DNA from: Paenibacillus xylanexedens
Lineage (GTDB): Bacteria > Bacillota > Bacilli > Paenibacillales > Paenibacillaceae
Length of the DNA stretch: 64,000 bases
Assembly: GCF_001908275.1 (NCBI RefSeq)
Contig: NZ_CP018620.1
Coordinates: 2,542,001 to 2,606,000, forward strand
Reading direction: 5' to 3'
This document shows, piece after piece, positions 16,791 through 25,163 of this stretch (position 1 is its first letter; each line of letters starts with the position of its first letter). The position numbers and the translations under genes were made by a program. The notes under the pieces are model-generated. The model saw only the letters and a program-made list of their open reading frames with translations, did not search any database and was not told the origin of the DNA.

Positions 16791-18371
16791 GTGGAAGATA
16801 GGCTATCACAACCAGCGGCGGTACTGATGCTGCAAGGAACGGCTTCCGATGTGGGCAAAAGTGTCATCACAACGGCATTGTGCCGGATTTTTAAGCAGGA
16901 TGGCTTCAAGCCTGCTCCGTTCAAGTCACAGAATATGGCACTGAATTCCTATGTGACGGAAGATGGCAAGGAGATTGGTAGGGCTCAGGGAGCGCAGGCC
17001 GAAGCCTGCGGTATTGAGGCGACAACCGATATGAACCCAATCCTGATTAAGCCCGTACGGGACATGCATTCGCAGATCGTGGTACATGGTGTACCTTTTG
17101 CCCAGATGAGTGCATCGGACTACCGTCAGCATTTCCTGCCTGAAGCAAAGCAGACGGTGATGGATGCGCTGAATCGGTTGCGGGACACCTATGATGTGGT
17201 GCTGATGGAAGGAGCGGGCAGTCCGGCCGAGATCAATCTGAAGGACCGGGATATCGTCAACATGAATCTGGCAGGCTGGGCCGATGCTCCGGTGATTCTG
17301 ATCTCCGATATTGATCGGGGCGGAGTGTTTGCTTCCATTGTGGGTACGCTGGAGCTGCTGGAACCCCATGAGGTGGCGCGAGTCAAAGGGTTCATTATCA
17401 ACAAGTTCCGCGGTGATCTGTCCCTGTTGCAACCAGGACTCGACTGGCTCGAAGAACGGACAGGCATTCCAGTATTAGGTGTTTTGCCTTACATAAGAGA
17501 TATTCAGATTGAAGCAGAGGATTCGGTGGTGCTGGACTCCATGCGTCATGGTAAATCCGGCAAAACAGAGCTGGATCTGGCGGTGATCCGATATCCGCGA
17601 ATTTCCAACTTTACAGACTTTGACGCACTTTCCCGTGAACCGGATGTGAATGTGCGTTACGTGACCTCGCCAGAGGAATTGGGCAGTCCGGATGCCATTC
17701 TTCTACCGGGTACGAAGGATACCATAGGTGACCTGGCATATCTGCGTGAGTCTGGACTAGAACAGGCGATTGCGAGCCAGACCGAGCGTGAGCATGTTCA
17801 ACTCGTAGGAATATGTGGCGGATACCAGATGCTGGGACGTCATCTGAAGGACCCGTTTGCTGTGGAGGCGAATCAGATCCAGGAAGCAAAAGGACTTGGC
17901 TGGCTCCCGCTATCGACAACATTTCTTCAGGAAAAGCAGACCGTCAGAGCTTCCGGACGGGTGCAGCCTGATCACCCGCTTCGTCTGTATGGTGAGCAAG
18001 ATGTAGCAGATGCTTCATTACCCATTAACGGATATGAGATCCATATGGGCGTTACGGAGTGCCACGAGCCTGAACGTGTAACCGCGTTGTTTGAAATCTC
18101 ACATCCAGGTGGTCAACCTTTCCAAGAAGGCTGGGGCTCAGTAGATGGCAGCGTGTGGGGAACCTACCTGCATGGTTTGTTTGAAAGTGATCAATTCCGA
18201 CGTTCGTGGCTGAATGCCTTGCGTGCAGGAAAGGGACTGGCTCCACTTCAGGAGACATATAGTACGCATGAGCGTAAGGAGATGGAGTTCGATCGGGTAG
18301 CTGAATCGTTGCGTTCGGCATTGGATATGAAGCGTGTGTACGAGATTATGGGTGTTCAGGCACCTGAGTGA
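16791..18371 (+). CDS. cobQ: Cobyric acid synthase (glutamine-hydrolysing)
   Basis: The 526-residue amidotransferase adds four amides to adenosylcobyrinic acid a,c-diamide. The N-terminal P-loop-like MLQGTASDVGKS and KSQNMALNSYV match CobQ/CbiP; the C-terminal class I GATase has Cys in GICGGYQMLG and His in GTYLHGLF. I prefer GTG 16791, with AGGGGGAG about 7 nt upstream, over a longer TTG start at 16722. No corrin-ring genes are seen here, so its substrate must come from elsewhere or from salvage. Confidence 0.92.
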   Translation: MEDRLSQPAAVLMLQGTASDVGKSVITTALCRIFKQDGFKPAPFKSQNMALNSYVTEDGKEIGRAQGAQAEACGIEATTDMNPILIKPVRDMHSQIVVHGVPFAQMSASDYRQHFLPEAKQTVMDALNRLRDTYDVVLMEGAGSPAEINLKDRDIVNMNLAGWADAPVILISDIDRGGVFASIVGTLELLEPHEVARVKGFIINKFRGDLSLLQPGLDWLEERTGIPVLGVLPYIRDIQIEAEDSVVLDSMRHGKSGKTELDLAVIRYPRISNFTDFDALSREPDVNVRYVTSPEELGSPDAILLPGTKDTIGDLAYLRESGLEQAIASQTEREHVQLVGICGGYQMLGRHLKDPFAVEANQIQEAKGLGWLPLSTTFLQEKQTVRASGRVQPDHPLRLYGEQDVADASLPINGYEIHMGVTECHEPERVTALFEISHPGGQPFQEGWGSVDGSVWGTYLHGLFESDQFRRSWLNALRAGKGLAPLQETYSTHERKEMEFDRVAESLRSALDMKRVYEIMGVQAPE

Positions 18372-18373
18372 AA

Positions 18374-18440
18374 CAACAATACCCCCATGTCCGGCAAACC
18401 GTTCTCTAGAAACGGAATGTTAGCGGCATGGGGGTATTGT
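18374..18440. terminator. Terminator hairpin at the end of the cobalamin operon
   Basis: ACAATACCCCCATG (about 18376-18389) pairs perfectly with CATGGGGGTATTGT (about 18427-18440), with an inner GTTTC/GAAAC-like hairpin. The T-run is weak, but the GC-rich stem separates cobQ from the convergent chemoreceptor gene. Confidence 0.7.
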
Positions 18441-18497
18441 ATATCCTATGATTAAATGAGGTTTAAAACAGGTGATGATAGGTTAATGGTTAACCTG

Positions 18498-20198
18498 TTA
18501 GTTTATTTTGAAATTTTTCATGGCGGATTGCAGCTCTACAGCTTGTTCATGCAGATGACGAACTGTATTCGAATGTGAATCCATCTCGCTGAGCTGCAGA
18601 TCAGCTGTTGAAGCAATCTGTAACATGCTCTCACGTGATTTGGTCGTAATCTGTGCCGTTTCTTCAACGGATGCACTCACTTCTTCAGCACCAGCGGATA
18701 CTTGTTGTGTAGAAGCAGAGACGGTCTGAATGGTCAGATTCACGTTCTGGATCAATTCATTCAGCTGCTGGAAGGCTGAGCCTGCTTGTTGAACAACAGT
18801 TGTACCTGAACCAATCTCCTGGGTTACACGGTTCATGGCATCAACCGAGCGTTCAGCATCTTCACGAATGGTACCCAGATAATCCGATATTTCTTCCGTG
18901 GCTGTCTTGGATTGCTCGGCAAGTTTGCGAACTTCTCCAGCAACAACAGCGAATCCGCGGCCATGTTCTCCGGCACGTGCTGCTTCAATGGAGGCGTTGA
19001 GTGACAGCATGTTAATCTGTTTGGTGATTTCAAAAATGGAAGCAACAATGGTGCCGATGGCTACCGAACGTTCATTCATAGTTTCGACATAACGCAACGA
19101 TTCGCTTGCTGTCTGGCCTACACGCTCCATCTGCTCAATGGCATTCTGAGCCAGTCGGTTACCGTTTACTGCCTCGTTGGCTGCTTCACCAATCTGGTCA
19201 GATACTTCAGCGGAAGAAGAAGCAATATGCATGATACCTTGCGTAATTTCTTCCATAGCTCTCGCGTTCTCGGATGCGCTTGACGCAATGCTGATACTAC
19301 CTTTTTCTGCATCTTCTGCGGAGCGGCTGGAGTTTCGAACCATACCAGACATCGATTCAACTCGTTGAAGCAGGTCATTGGAACCTGACACAACTTCATT
19401 GGATGTAGACAAGGCACGGCTAATCATTTCTTTCAGGTTATGCGTCATCGTCTGGAAGCTTGCGGCAAGCTGGGCAATTTCATCTTTACCTTTGATCTCT
19501 AGCTCAGCGGTCAGATCGCCTTGGGAAATTTGTTTACTATGTTGGACAAGCTTGATGATCGGTTTGGTCACTCTTTTGATCATACTAGTGGAGATAAGCC
19601 ACCCGAGCACAAACACTAATGCTGTAATCCCAAGACACAACCAGAAAATCTGGGTTATCTTGTCTTGAATGAACTGGGCATCCATGCTCACAGCCATAAT
19701 CATGTTACTTCCTGCAATGGGGATAAAGGCTGCTTTATGTACACCAAAGGAATCGGAGTAGACCTCACTGATTACCATTTCTTTGTTCTCAATAGCTGTA
19801 TTCATTGCGGGCTCTACACTGATCTCATCCTGCGCTTTCATGCCTGAGGAAGAGTTGGCAACAACCACTTTTGCTGAGCCATCTTGAATAGCAACAACGT
19901 AAGCCGCATCCAAATTATGTTCTTTTGCTTTATCTGCCAGGTACGATTCCACGGTCATGGCAGCACCTTCAGAACCGGCTCCGCCACTCTGTACCTGTAG
20001 GATTTTGGATGCTGAAGTATTCTTGTATATATCCTGAATGGACGTGTTTAGGACTTTGTCAAACTGCGGCAGCACGTAGCTTTGAATAATATTCATCGAA
20101 ACGGCGTAAAAACTAATACTGAACAACAGGGAAGCAACCAGCAGAACGAGGAACAAAGTGCCTCTGATTTTACCGGCAACGGTGCGATTACGAAACAT
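18498..20198 (-). CDS. Methyl-accepting chemotaxis protein
   Basis: The 566-residue receptor has TM1 (about 12-34), an extracellular sensor of roughly 150 residues (Cache-like, inferred from size and composition), TM2 (about 183-205), a HAMP domain (about 206-260) and the signalling domain. The hairpin tip [20 protein letters not shown] is the conserved CheA/CheW contact region. There is no C-terminal CheR pentapeptide. The ligand is unknown. The gene is monocistronic, with a long leader region toward tcyP. Confidence 0.93.
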   Translation of the reverse strand: MFRNRTVAGKIRGTLFLVLLVASLLFSISFYAVSMNIIQSYVLPQFDKVLNTSIQDIYKNTSASKILQVQSGGAGSEGAAMTVESYLADKAKEHNLDAAYVVAIQDGSAKVVVANSSSGMKAQDEISVEPAMNTAIENKEMVISEVYSDSFGVHKAAFIPIAGSNMIMAVSMDAQFIQDKITQIFWLCLGITALVFVLGWLISTSMIKRVTKPIIKLVQHSKQISQGDLTAELEIKGKDEIAQLAASFQTMTHNLKEMISRALSTSNEVVSGSNDLLQRVESMSGMVRNSSRSAEDAEKGSISIASSASENARAMEEITQGIMHIASSSAEVSDQIGEAANEAVNGNRLAQNAIEQMERVGQTASESLRYVETMNERSVAIGTIVASIFEITKQINMLSLNASIEAARAGEHGRGFAVVAGEVRKLAEQSKTATEEISDYLGTIREDAERSVDAMNRVTQEIGSGTTVVQQAGSAFQQLNELIQNVNLTIQTVSASTQQVSAGAEEVSASVEETAQITTKSRESMLQIASTADLQLSEMDSHSNTVRHLHEQAVELQSAMKNFKIN

Positions 20199-20550
20199 AT
20201 GATCATCCTTTCACGTCATGTTCATTAACATTATCGCTTTTCCGTAATCATAAGACCTATCTACCAATGAAGAAAGACCTAAGTTATACGTTGAGAAAAC
20301 TTGGGAATAAGCGGATATACCTATATTACAAAATTAACCGGAGGTTGAATAGAACAATTTTCACGATTTGGTGTATTTTTTTCAGAAATAGATGAATCTG
20401 TTACATGCATATTACATAATATCAATTAATACCTACCAGAATAGTTTGTTATATGTTATATTGTAAAATGTCTTTGTCGGAAGTACAAAAGATAGAAGAG
20501 AAAACCGGATATTTTCCGGTTACACACATGCCTGAGGAGGATTTAAAGAA
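20199..20550. other. Intergenic region with hairpin upstream of tcyP
   Basis: This 352-bp gap is AT-rich and divides the leftward chemoreceptor gene from rightward tcyP. AACCGGA (20503-20509) and TCCGGTT (20515-20521) form a perfect short hairpin about 30 nt before the tcyP start. TATATT/TAAAAT-like -10 candidates lie around 20455-20470 but no clear -35 was found. No S-box or T-box signature was recognised. Confidence 0.4.
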
Positions 20551-21948
20551 ATGGATACTTTTCTAGTCATATTGAATGTAGTGGTTATGCTTGCCTTACT
20601 TGGCATCCTCTACTGGATGCAGAAAAAACATATCTCCTTTACGAAACGCGTATTTGCGGGTCTGGGACTGGGGGTTGTTTACGGGGTTATTCTCCAATTG
20701 GTGTACACATCAGGTTCTGATGTAGTTACGAAATCAGTCGATTGGTTCAATCTGGTCGGTTCAGGATATGTTCGTTTGTTGCAAATGGTCGTGATCCCAT
20801 TGATCATGGTGTCGATCATTTCGGCCATTATGAATCTGAAGGGCAAACAAAATCTCGGCAAGATGAGTGTTTCCATTATTGCCATTCTGTTGATCACCAC
20901 AGCGATTGCCGCAGGTGTCAGCATTGTAACGAGCCTTGGCTTTAACCTGACTTCCATTGAGATTCAAGGAGGAGACCGGGAGAATGCGCAGATCCAGAAG
21001 GTGGAGGAACGGCTTGTTGATGTGAAGGATCAGACAATCCCGCAACAAGTGCTGGAATTCATTCCTTCGAATCCATTTGCAGATATGACAGGAGAACGTC
21101 GTACATCCACACTGGCGGTGGTTATCTTCTCCGCGTTCATCGGTGTAGCCGTACTTGGACTGGATCGCAAAAAACCTCAGCAGGCGGAGACGTTCCGCGG
21201 TATGGTTAATGCGGTATATGCGGTGGTTATGCGAATTGTTACACTGGTGCTGAGGCTTACGCCTTACGGGATTCTAGCACTGATTACAAAGGTAACGGCG
21301 ACAACCAATGCGGAAGAGATATTAAAGCTCATCAAATTCGTCATTGCGTCCTACGTGGCCCTCATCGTGATGTTTATTATTCACCTGATCATTATCTCTC
21401 TGTCCGGCTTCAACCCGGTTACGTATTTGAAGAAGGTGCTGCCAACACTGGTATTTGCCTTTACGTCCCGTTCAAGTGCAGCGGCGATCCCGCTGAATGT
21501 GGAGACACAGACGAAGAAACTCGGCGTATCGGACGGCATTGCGAACCTGTCTGCAAGCTTTGGGGCTACGATTGGGCAAAACGGCTGCGCCGGTATCTAT
21601 CCGGCCATGCTGGCGGTGATGATTGCTCCGACGGTCGGCATCGACCCGCTGAGCTGGGACTTCATTGTGACTTTGATCCTCGTAGTCATGATCAGTTCGT
21701 TTGGTGTCGCTGGCGTTGGCGGCGGGGCAACCTTCGCTTCCCTGATCGTATTGTCCACCATGAATCTGCCTGTGGCTCTGGTTGGACTACTCATTTCCGT
21801 GGAGCCGCTGATCGACATGGGTCGTACAGCGCTTAACGTGAACGGGTCGATGACATCAGGACTCGTGACGAGCAGAATTTTGAAGGAAAACGATCGGGAC
21901 ACGTTTAACGATCAGAGCCGTGAGCTGGATTCTGCGGCTCAGGCTTAA
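20551..21948 (+). CDS. tcyP: L-cystine symporter, dicarboxylate/cation symporter (SDF) family
   Basis: The 465-residue membrane protein has eight or so helices with the SDF-type re-entrant hairpins. The segment SRSSAAAIPLNVETQTKKLG matches the TcyP (YhcL) cystine subgroup rather than glutamate carriers, and GQNGCAGIYPAM and DMGRTALNVNGS form the substrate region. GAGGAGG upstream supports ATG 20551. An intrinsic terminator at 22017-22051 follows, so it is likely monocistronic. Confidence 0.9.
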   Translation: MDTFLVILNVVVMLALLGILYWMQKKHISFTKRVFAGLGLGVVYGVILQLVYTSGSDVVTKSVDWFNLVGSGYVRLLQMVVIPLIMVSIISAIMNLKGKQNLGKMSVSIIAILLITTAIAAGVSIVTSLGFNLTSIEIQGGDRENAQIQKVEERLVDVKDQTIPQQVLEFIPSNPFADMTGERRTSTLAVVIFSAFIGVAVLGLDRKKPQQAETFRGMVNAVYAVVMRIVTLVLRLTPYGILALITKVTATTNAEEILKLIKFVIASYVALIVMFIIHLIIISLSGFNPVTYLKKVLPTLVFAFTSRSSAAAIPLNVETQTKKLGVSDGIANLSASFGATIGQNGCAGIYPAMLAVMIAPTVGIDPLSWDFIVTLILVVMISSFGVAGVGGGATFASLIVLSTMNLPVALVGLLISVEPLIDMGRTALNVNGSMTSGLVTSRILKENDRDTFNDQSRELDSAAQA

Positions 21949-22016
21949 TACAGAATGGATTAGATAGAAGCTCACATTAAGATAGCTAGAGCCGTCTACA
22001 AATCAAGTGAGAAAAG

Positions 22017-22051
22017 CCGTCCTTCGGAGGAATCCGGAGGGCGGTTTTTTT
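22017..22051 (+). terminator. Intrinsic terminator of tcyP
   Basis: CCGTCCTTCGGA (22017-22028) pairs with TCCGGAGGGCGG (22033-22044) and is followed by seven T residues. Confidence 0.9.
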
Positions 22052-22265
22052 GCGGCAATCAAACTATGCTGTGCACAGTGGTGAAGCAGTCTTCTTTTTC
22101 TATACACGGTGCAAGACAAAGAAGTAAAAAAACAGTCGTATGGTCGAGAGGGCACGGGAGGAATATAGGAGGGATCGTAGTCACTCAGGCAGACTTGGAG
22201 TTATTTAGTTCTGTTCATGGGACGAGAAATGTGATAGAGTATTCATGTTTTGGCCCTGAGCCAAA

Positions 22266-22306
22266 CCGCGGTTCGTAACCATCCCGCGTAATCAAAACTA
22301 GGAAGG
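22266..22306 (+). promoter_or_regulatory. PreQ1-I riboswitch
   Basis: CGCGG (22267-22271) pairs with CCGCG (22284-22288); the loop TTCGTAACCAT and the A-rich tail AATCAAAACTAGG match the compact H-type pseudoknot of class I preQ1 riboswitches. The tail contains the Shine-Dalgarno TAGGAAGG, so ligand binding should block translation of the transporter gene that starts at 22309. Confidence 0.85.
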
Positions 22307-22308
22307 CA

Positions 22309-23004
22309 GTGTATGTATTTATGTTTAACTTAGGGTGGGGAGCAGTTTTTGTTCTCGTAACTTATGGATTTTTCCTGTTGTGTTACCGCTTGTTCGGTAA
22401 AAAAGGTCTCTATGCCTGGATTGGTGTGGCTACGGTTATAGCCAACATTCAGGTGACCAAAACGATAGATATCATGGGAATCGTGCTGACGCTTGGTAAC
22501 ACGATGTATGTCAGCATGTACCTGACCAGTGACCTTCTTAATGAGAAGTATGGACCAGGTGAGGCACGCAAAGCCGTATGGTTCGGGTTTTTCACGTTGA
22601 TCATGACGACGGTTCTGATGCAGATGGTGTTGTTCTTTGACCCGGCACCGACGGACTTTGCACAGGAATCCATGGCGAAGTTGTTCGGTCTGCTGCCACG
22701 TCTGGCACTCGGAAGTCTGACGGCTTACTTTATCAGTCAGTTCCTGGATGTACGATTGTACTCCTGGCTGCGCAAGGTGGCCCCAGGGCGCAATCAGTTG
22801 TGGATACGCACCAACGGTAGTTCGATCATCAGTTCATTCGTGGATACACTGGTGTTCTGCACGATCGCATTTGCGTTCATCTATCCTTGGGATGTTTGGC
22901 TGGAGATCTTCCTGACGACGTATATTATCAAATTTGTATTAACTGCGGTTGGAACACCGTTTCTGTATGCGGCACGCAGCTTTAAGTTTAAGGATGAAGC
23001 TTAG
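22309..23004 (+). CDS. yhhQ: Queuosine precursor transporter (YhhQ/DUF165 family)
   Basis: The 231-residue membrane protein has about six helices and the COG1738 hallmarks: ANIQVTKTIDIMG, GNTMYVSMYLTSDLLNEKYG and SSFVDTLVFC. YhhQ family proteins import preQ0/preQ1 or queuine. The preQ1-I riboswitch directly upstream independently supports this role. The start is GTG 22309, 6 nt after TAGG; an ATG at 22321 is possible. Its terminator was split by the IS element that follows. Confidence 0.92.
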   Translation: MYVFMFNLGWGAVFVLVTYGFFLLCYRLFGKKGLYAWIGVATVIANIQVTKTIDIMGIVLTLGNTMYVSMYLTSDLLNEKYGPGEARKAVWFGFFTLIMTTVLMQMVLFFDPAPTDFAQESMAKLFGLLPRLALGSLTAYFISQFLDVRLYSWLRKVAPGRNQLWIRTNGSSIISSFVDTLVFCTIAFAFIYPWDVWLEIFLTTYIIKFVLTAVGTPFLYAARSFKFKDEA

Positions 23005-23033
23005 ACAATATTCAAAGAGTATCACTTAAAATC

Positions 23034-23068
23034 ACCCTCTGCGCAGTCAATTGTAATTCCGACTCAGC
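23034..23068 (+). terminator. Intrinsic terminator of yhhQ, interrupted by the IS element
   Basis: ACCCT (23034-23038), GC and AGTC (23045-23048) would pair with GACT (23061-23064), GC and AGGGT (24375-24379), followed by TTTTT (24380-24384). The IS lies inside the 3' arm, with CAGC duplicated at both sides. Confidence 0.65.
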
Positions 23069-23152
23069 TGGTATTATCCCCTTTAAGTAGACACTAAAAA
23101 AAAACTTCATGTTATCATGGAGGTTCAAGTGATACTTGGAGGGGATATTTTT

Positions 23153-23473
23153 ATGGCGAAAAAAGGGCAAACATTTCAGACATATACGGAAGAATTCAAA
23201 TTGAATGCAGTTAGATCCTATGTCGAAGGTTCTTCAAGTTACAAGGTGGTTGCTGAGCGCGAGGGGATTCGAAACTGTTCACAACTGAAGGTGTGGGTGA
23301 AAAAGTGGAAAAACGGGGAAGCGTTCGATGAGCGAAAAAACAGTGTGCCCAATCCACTGAAGGGACGTCCCCGTAAAGCCTTTGGCAGCGTGGAGGAAGA
23401 ACGAGACTATCTTCAAGCACAGGTGGATTATTTAAAAAAGCGGTATCCAAATCTAGTAAAGGAGAAGCGCTGA
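23153..23473 (+). CDS. IS3-family transposase OrfA
   Basis: A 106-residue helix-turn-helix protein with the same opening as copy 1 OrfA (MAKKGQTFQTYTEEFK). GGAGGGG precedes ATG 23153; an earlier ATG at 23117 lies in the inverted-repeat region and has no ribosome site. The A6G run at 23434-23440, read as A AAA AAG, should cause -1 frameshifting into orfB. Confidence 0.9.
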   Translation: MAKKGQTFQTYTEEFKLNAVRSYVEGSSSYKVVAEREGIRNCSQLKVWVKKWKNGEAFDERKNSVPNPLKGRPRKAFGSVEEERDYLQAQVDYLKKRYPNLVKEKR

Positions 23474-23505
23474 GCCAACGGGAGAACTACGATATCATAG
23501 ATGAA

Positions 23506-24333
23506 TTGCGCTGCTCGCATGACATTACACGCCTATTATCGATTACAGGAATACCCCGTTCCAGTTACTACAAATGGCGAGCAACACAGCCGCAGCGAGA
23601 TGCAAGACAAGACCGTGACCGTGAGATCAAAGAACACATGATGGCTATTCATTTTGAAAACCGAGAGTTTGGTTATCCTCGTATGACAACGGCGCTCTGG
23701 GAGTCTGGCCTGAACGTGAATCACAAGAAAGTATATCGAATCATGCGGGAACTATCGATCCAATCAGTGATTCGCAAGAAGCGGAAGAAGTCCAGCTATA
23801 CGCCATCTGTGATCTATCCGAATCGCCTAAAGCGCCAATTTCATGCTACAGCACCCCAGCAAAAAATGGTGACGGATATTACCTATATTTCGGATGGGAA
23901 TTCATTCGTTTACCTGTCCGTGATTCAAGACTTGTTCAACAACGAGATTGTAGCTTGGCAGTTATCTAAACGGAACGATGTTCAGCTCGTATTGGATACG
24001 GTGGAACAATGGACACAAAAAAGAGACGTTTCAGAAGCCGTGCTCCATTCGGATCAGGGCTTCCAATATACGTCTCAGGCGTACAACACACGATTAGAAG
24101 CATTCGGCATTAAGGGCAGCCACTCTCGCAAAGCAACCTGCCTGGATAACGCATGCATCGAATCCTTCTTTTCGCATCTCAAGACAGAGAAGCTGTACCT
24201 TAATCAGTGTAATTCAGAAGTAGAGATTCGACAAGCCGTGGAAGATTATATGTACAATTACAATTACCGACGTTTTCAAGCCAAACTCAAACAGCGCGCA
24301 CCGATTGAATATCGATGCGCGCTGGCAGCATAG
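23506..24333 (+). CDS. IS3-family transposase OrfB, rve integrase core
   Basis: A 275-residue DDE transposase: Asp in VTDITY, Asp in LHSDQGFQYTS and Glu in ACIESFFSHL. HTH_21-like sequence precedes the core. The frame is open from the A6G frameshift site and would add about 22 residues to the OrfAB fusion. Its catalytic region is very similar to copy 1 OrfB, while the flanks differ more. Confidence 0.93.
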   Translation: MRCSHDITRLLSITGIPRSSYYKWRATQPQRDARQDRDREIKEHMMAIHFENREFGYPRMTTALWESGLNVNHKKVYRIMRELSIQSVIRKKRKKSSYTPSVIYPNRLKRQFHATAPQQKMVTDITYISDGNSFVYLSVIQDLFNNEIVAWQLSKRNDVQLVLDTVEQWTQKRDVSEAVLHSDQGFQYTSQAYNTRLEAFGIKGSHSRKATCLDNACIESFFSHLKTEKLYLNQCNSEVEIRQAVEDYMYNYNYRRFQAKLKQRAPIEYRCALAA

Positions 24334-24416
24334 CTTTTTTCATCTGTCTACTTGACAGGGGTATGACCACAGCAAGGGTTTTTTCATAGAAAAGACCCGA
24401 AACAAGAAAAATCCTT

Positions 24417-24461
24417 TTTACATTTTTATGAAAAAGTTATAATATAAACGACCTGTCGTTT
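24417..24461 (+). promoter_or_regulatory. Promoter with a 16-bp perfect palindrome downstream of -10
   Basis: TTTACA (24417-24422), a 17-bp spacer and TAATAT (24440-24445; TATAAT overlaps at 24438) form the promoter. AAACGAC-CT-GTCGTTT (24446-24461) directly follows, at the transcription start, where a repressor would block initiation. The bound regulator is unknown. Confidence 0.6.
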
Positions 24462-24519
24462 ATGAGCGTGTATCATTTATTATTAGCCAACAATGACTTC
24501 ATACAAAGGGGAATCGCAC

Positions 24520-24873
24520 ATGTATTCTACACTGCGTTATACACTGGAAAGCAATGGCACAACCTACGAGAATGATAACATTAATGCCTCGTTATTGGTG
24601 GAGTTGATCTCCAATCTGGAATTGCATGAATACGTAGTACTTAAACCTTCGGAGCTGGTGGAGGGAAGTATGTATATGCAGGCTGCTGCGCTTGAGGAAC
24701 CAGGGCAAATGGTGGCGGAGATTCGTTTGCAGGAAGGCGAGGGCGGTTTCCGACATTACAGCTGCAGAACAACAGATACGACTGGGATTATTCAATGGTT
24801 TCTGGATTACTGGGGGAAGCAACAGCTGCCACAGCTGGAGTCTTGGCAGGATATCACGCATGAGTTTGACTAA
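24520..24873 (+). CDS. Uncharacterised 117-residue protein
   Basis: ATG 24520 is preceded by AAAGGGG at 8 nt; the frame extends upstream to 24493 without support. The protein is acidic and soluble, with alternating beta-like segments and a C-terminal aromatic stretch (IIQWFLDYWG). No family was recognised. It stands alone between a promoter with a strong operator-like palindrome and an intrinsic terminator, so it is a regulated single-gene unit. Confidence 0.65.
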   Translation: MYSTLRYTLESNGTTYENDNINASLLVELISNLELHEYVVLKPSELVEGSMYMQAAALEEPGQMVAEIRLQEGEGGFRHYSCRTTDTTGIIQWFLDYWGKQQLPQLESWQDITHEFD

Positions 24874-24948
24874 TGGTAAATGAGTGAGCAGGAATAAAAT
24901 TACGTAGAATGCAGACGGAGTAATTTAGGATATGCTTTATATTAATTA

Positions 24949-24990
24949 AAATCCCGCAACCCATGATATTTATGGATTTGCGGGATTTTT
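24949..24990 (+). terminator. Intrinsic terminator
   Basis: AATCCCGCAA (about 24950-24959) pairs with TTGCGGGATT (about 24977-24986), and a T-run follows. It ends the 24520 gene. The A-rich left side could also serve the opposite strand. Confidence 0.9.
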
Positions 24991-25163
24991 TCGTTCGCGT
25001 GTGTACGTGCTACTTTTTCTGTATACAGGCCTGAGGCGTACGCGAAAAGAGTATATTATTTTGAAGAACAGTTTAGCACAGTTTCGTGCAGTTTAGTTCA
25101 TGATGCATAATATCGGCTAAGCATTGATGTATCTGGGCTATTTTTGACATAGATCCAATTGAA

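Larger units (their letters stand above)
23069..24369 (+). mobile_element. IS3-family (IS150-group) insertion sequence, copy 2
   Basis: The element is 1301 bp from TGGTATTATCCCC to GGGGTATGACCA, flanked by a perfect 4-bp duplication CAGC (23065-23068 and 24370-24373). Its ends share the CTACTTGAC/GTAGACA motif with copy 1, but the genes differ at many positions, so it is a related and not an identical element. OrfA and OrfB both appear intact. Confidence 0.94.

Noticed and set aside
22066..22278. 70-codon frame before yhhQ
   Set aside because: No credible ribosome site for its start, and it overlaps the preQ1 aptamer; protein-like features are lacking.
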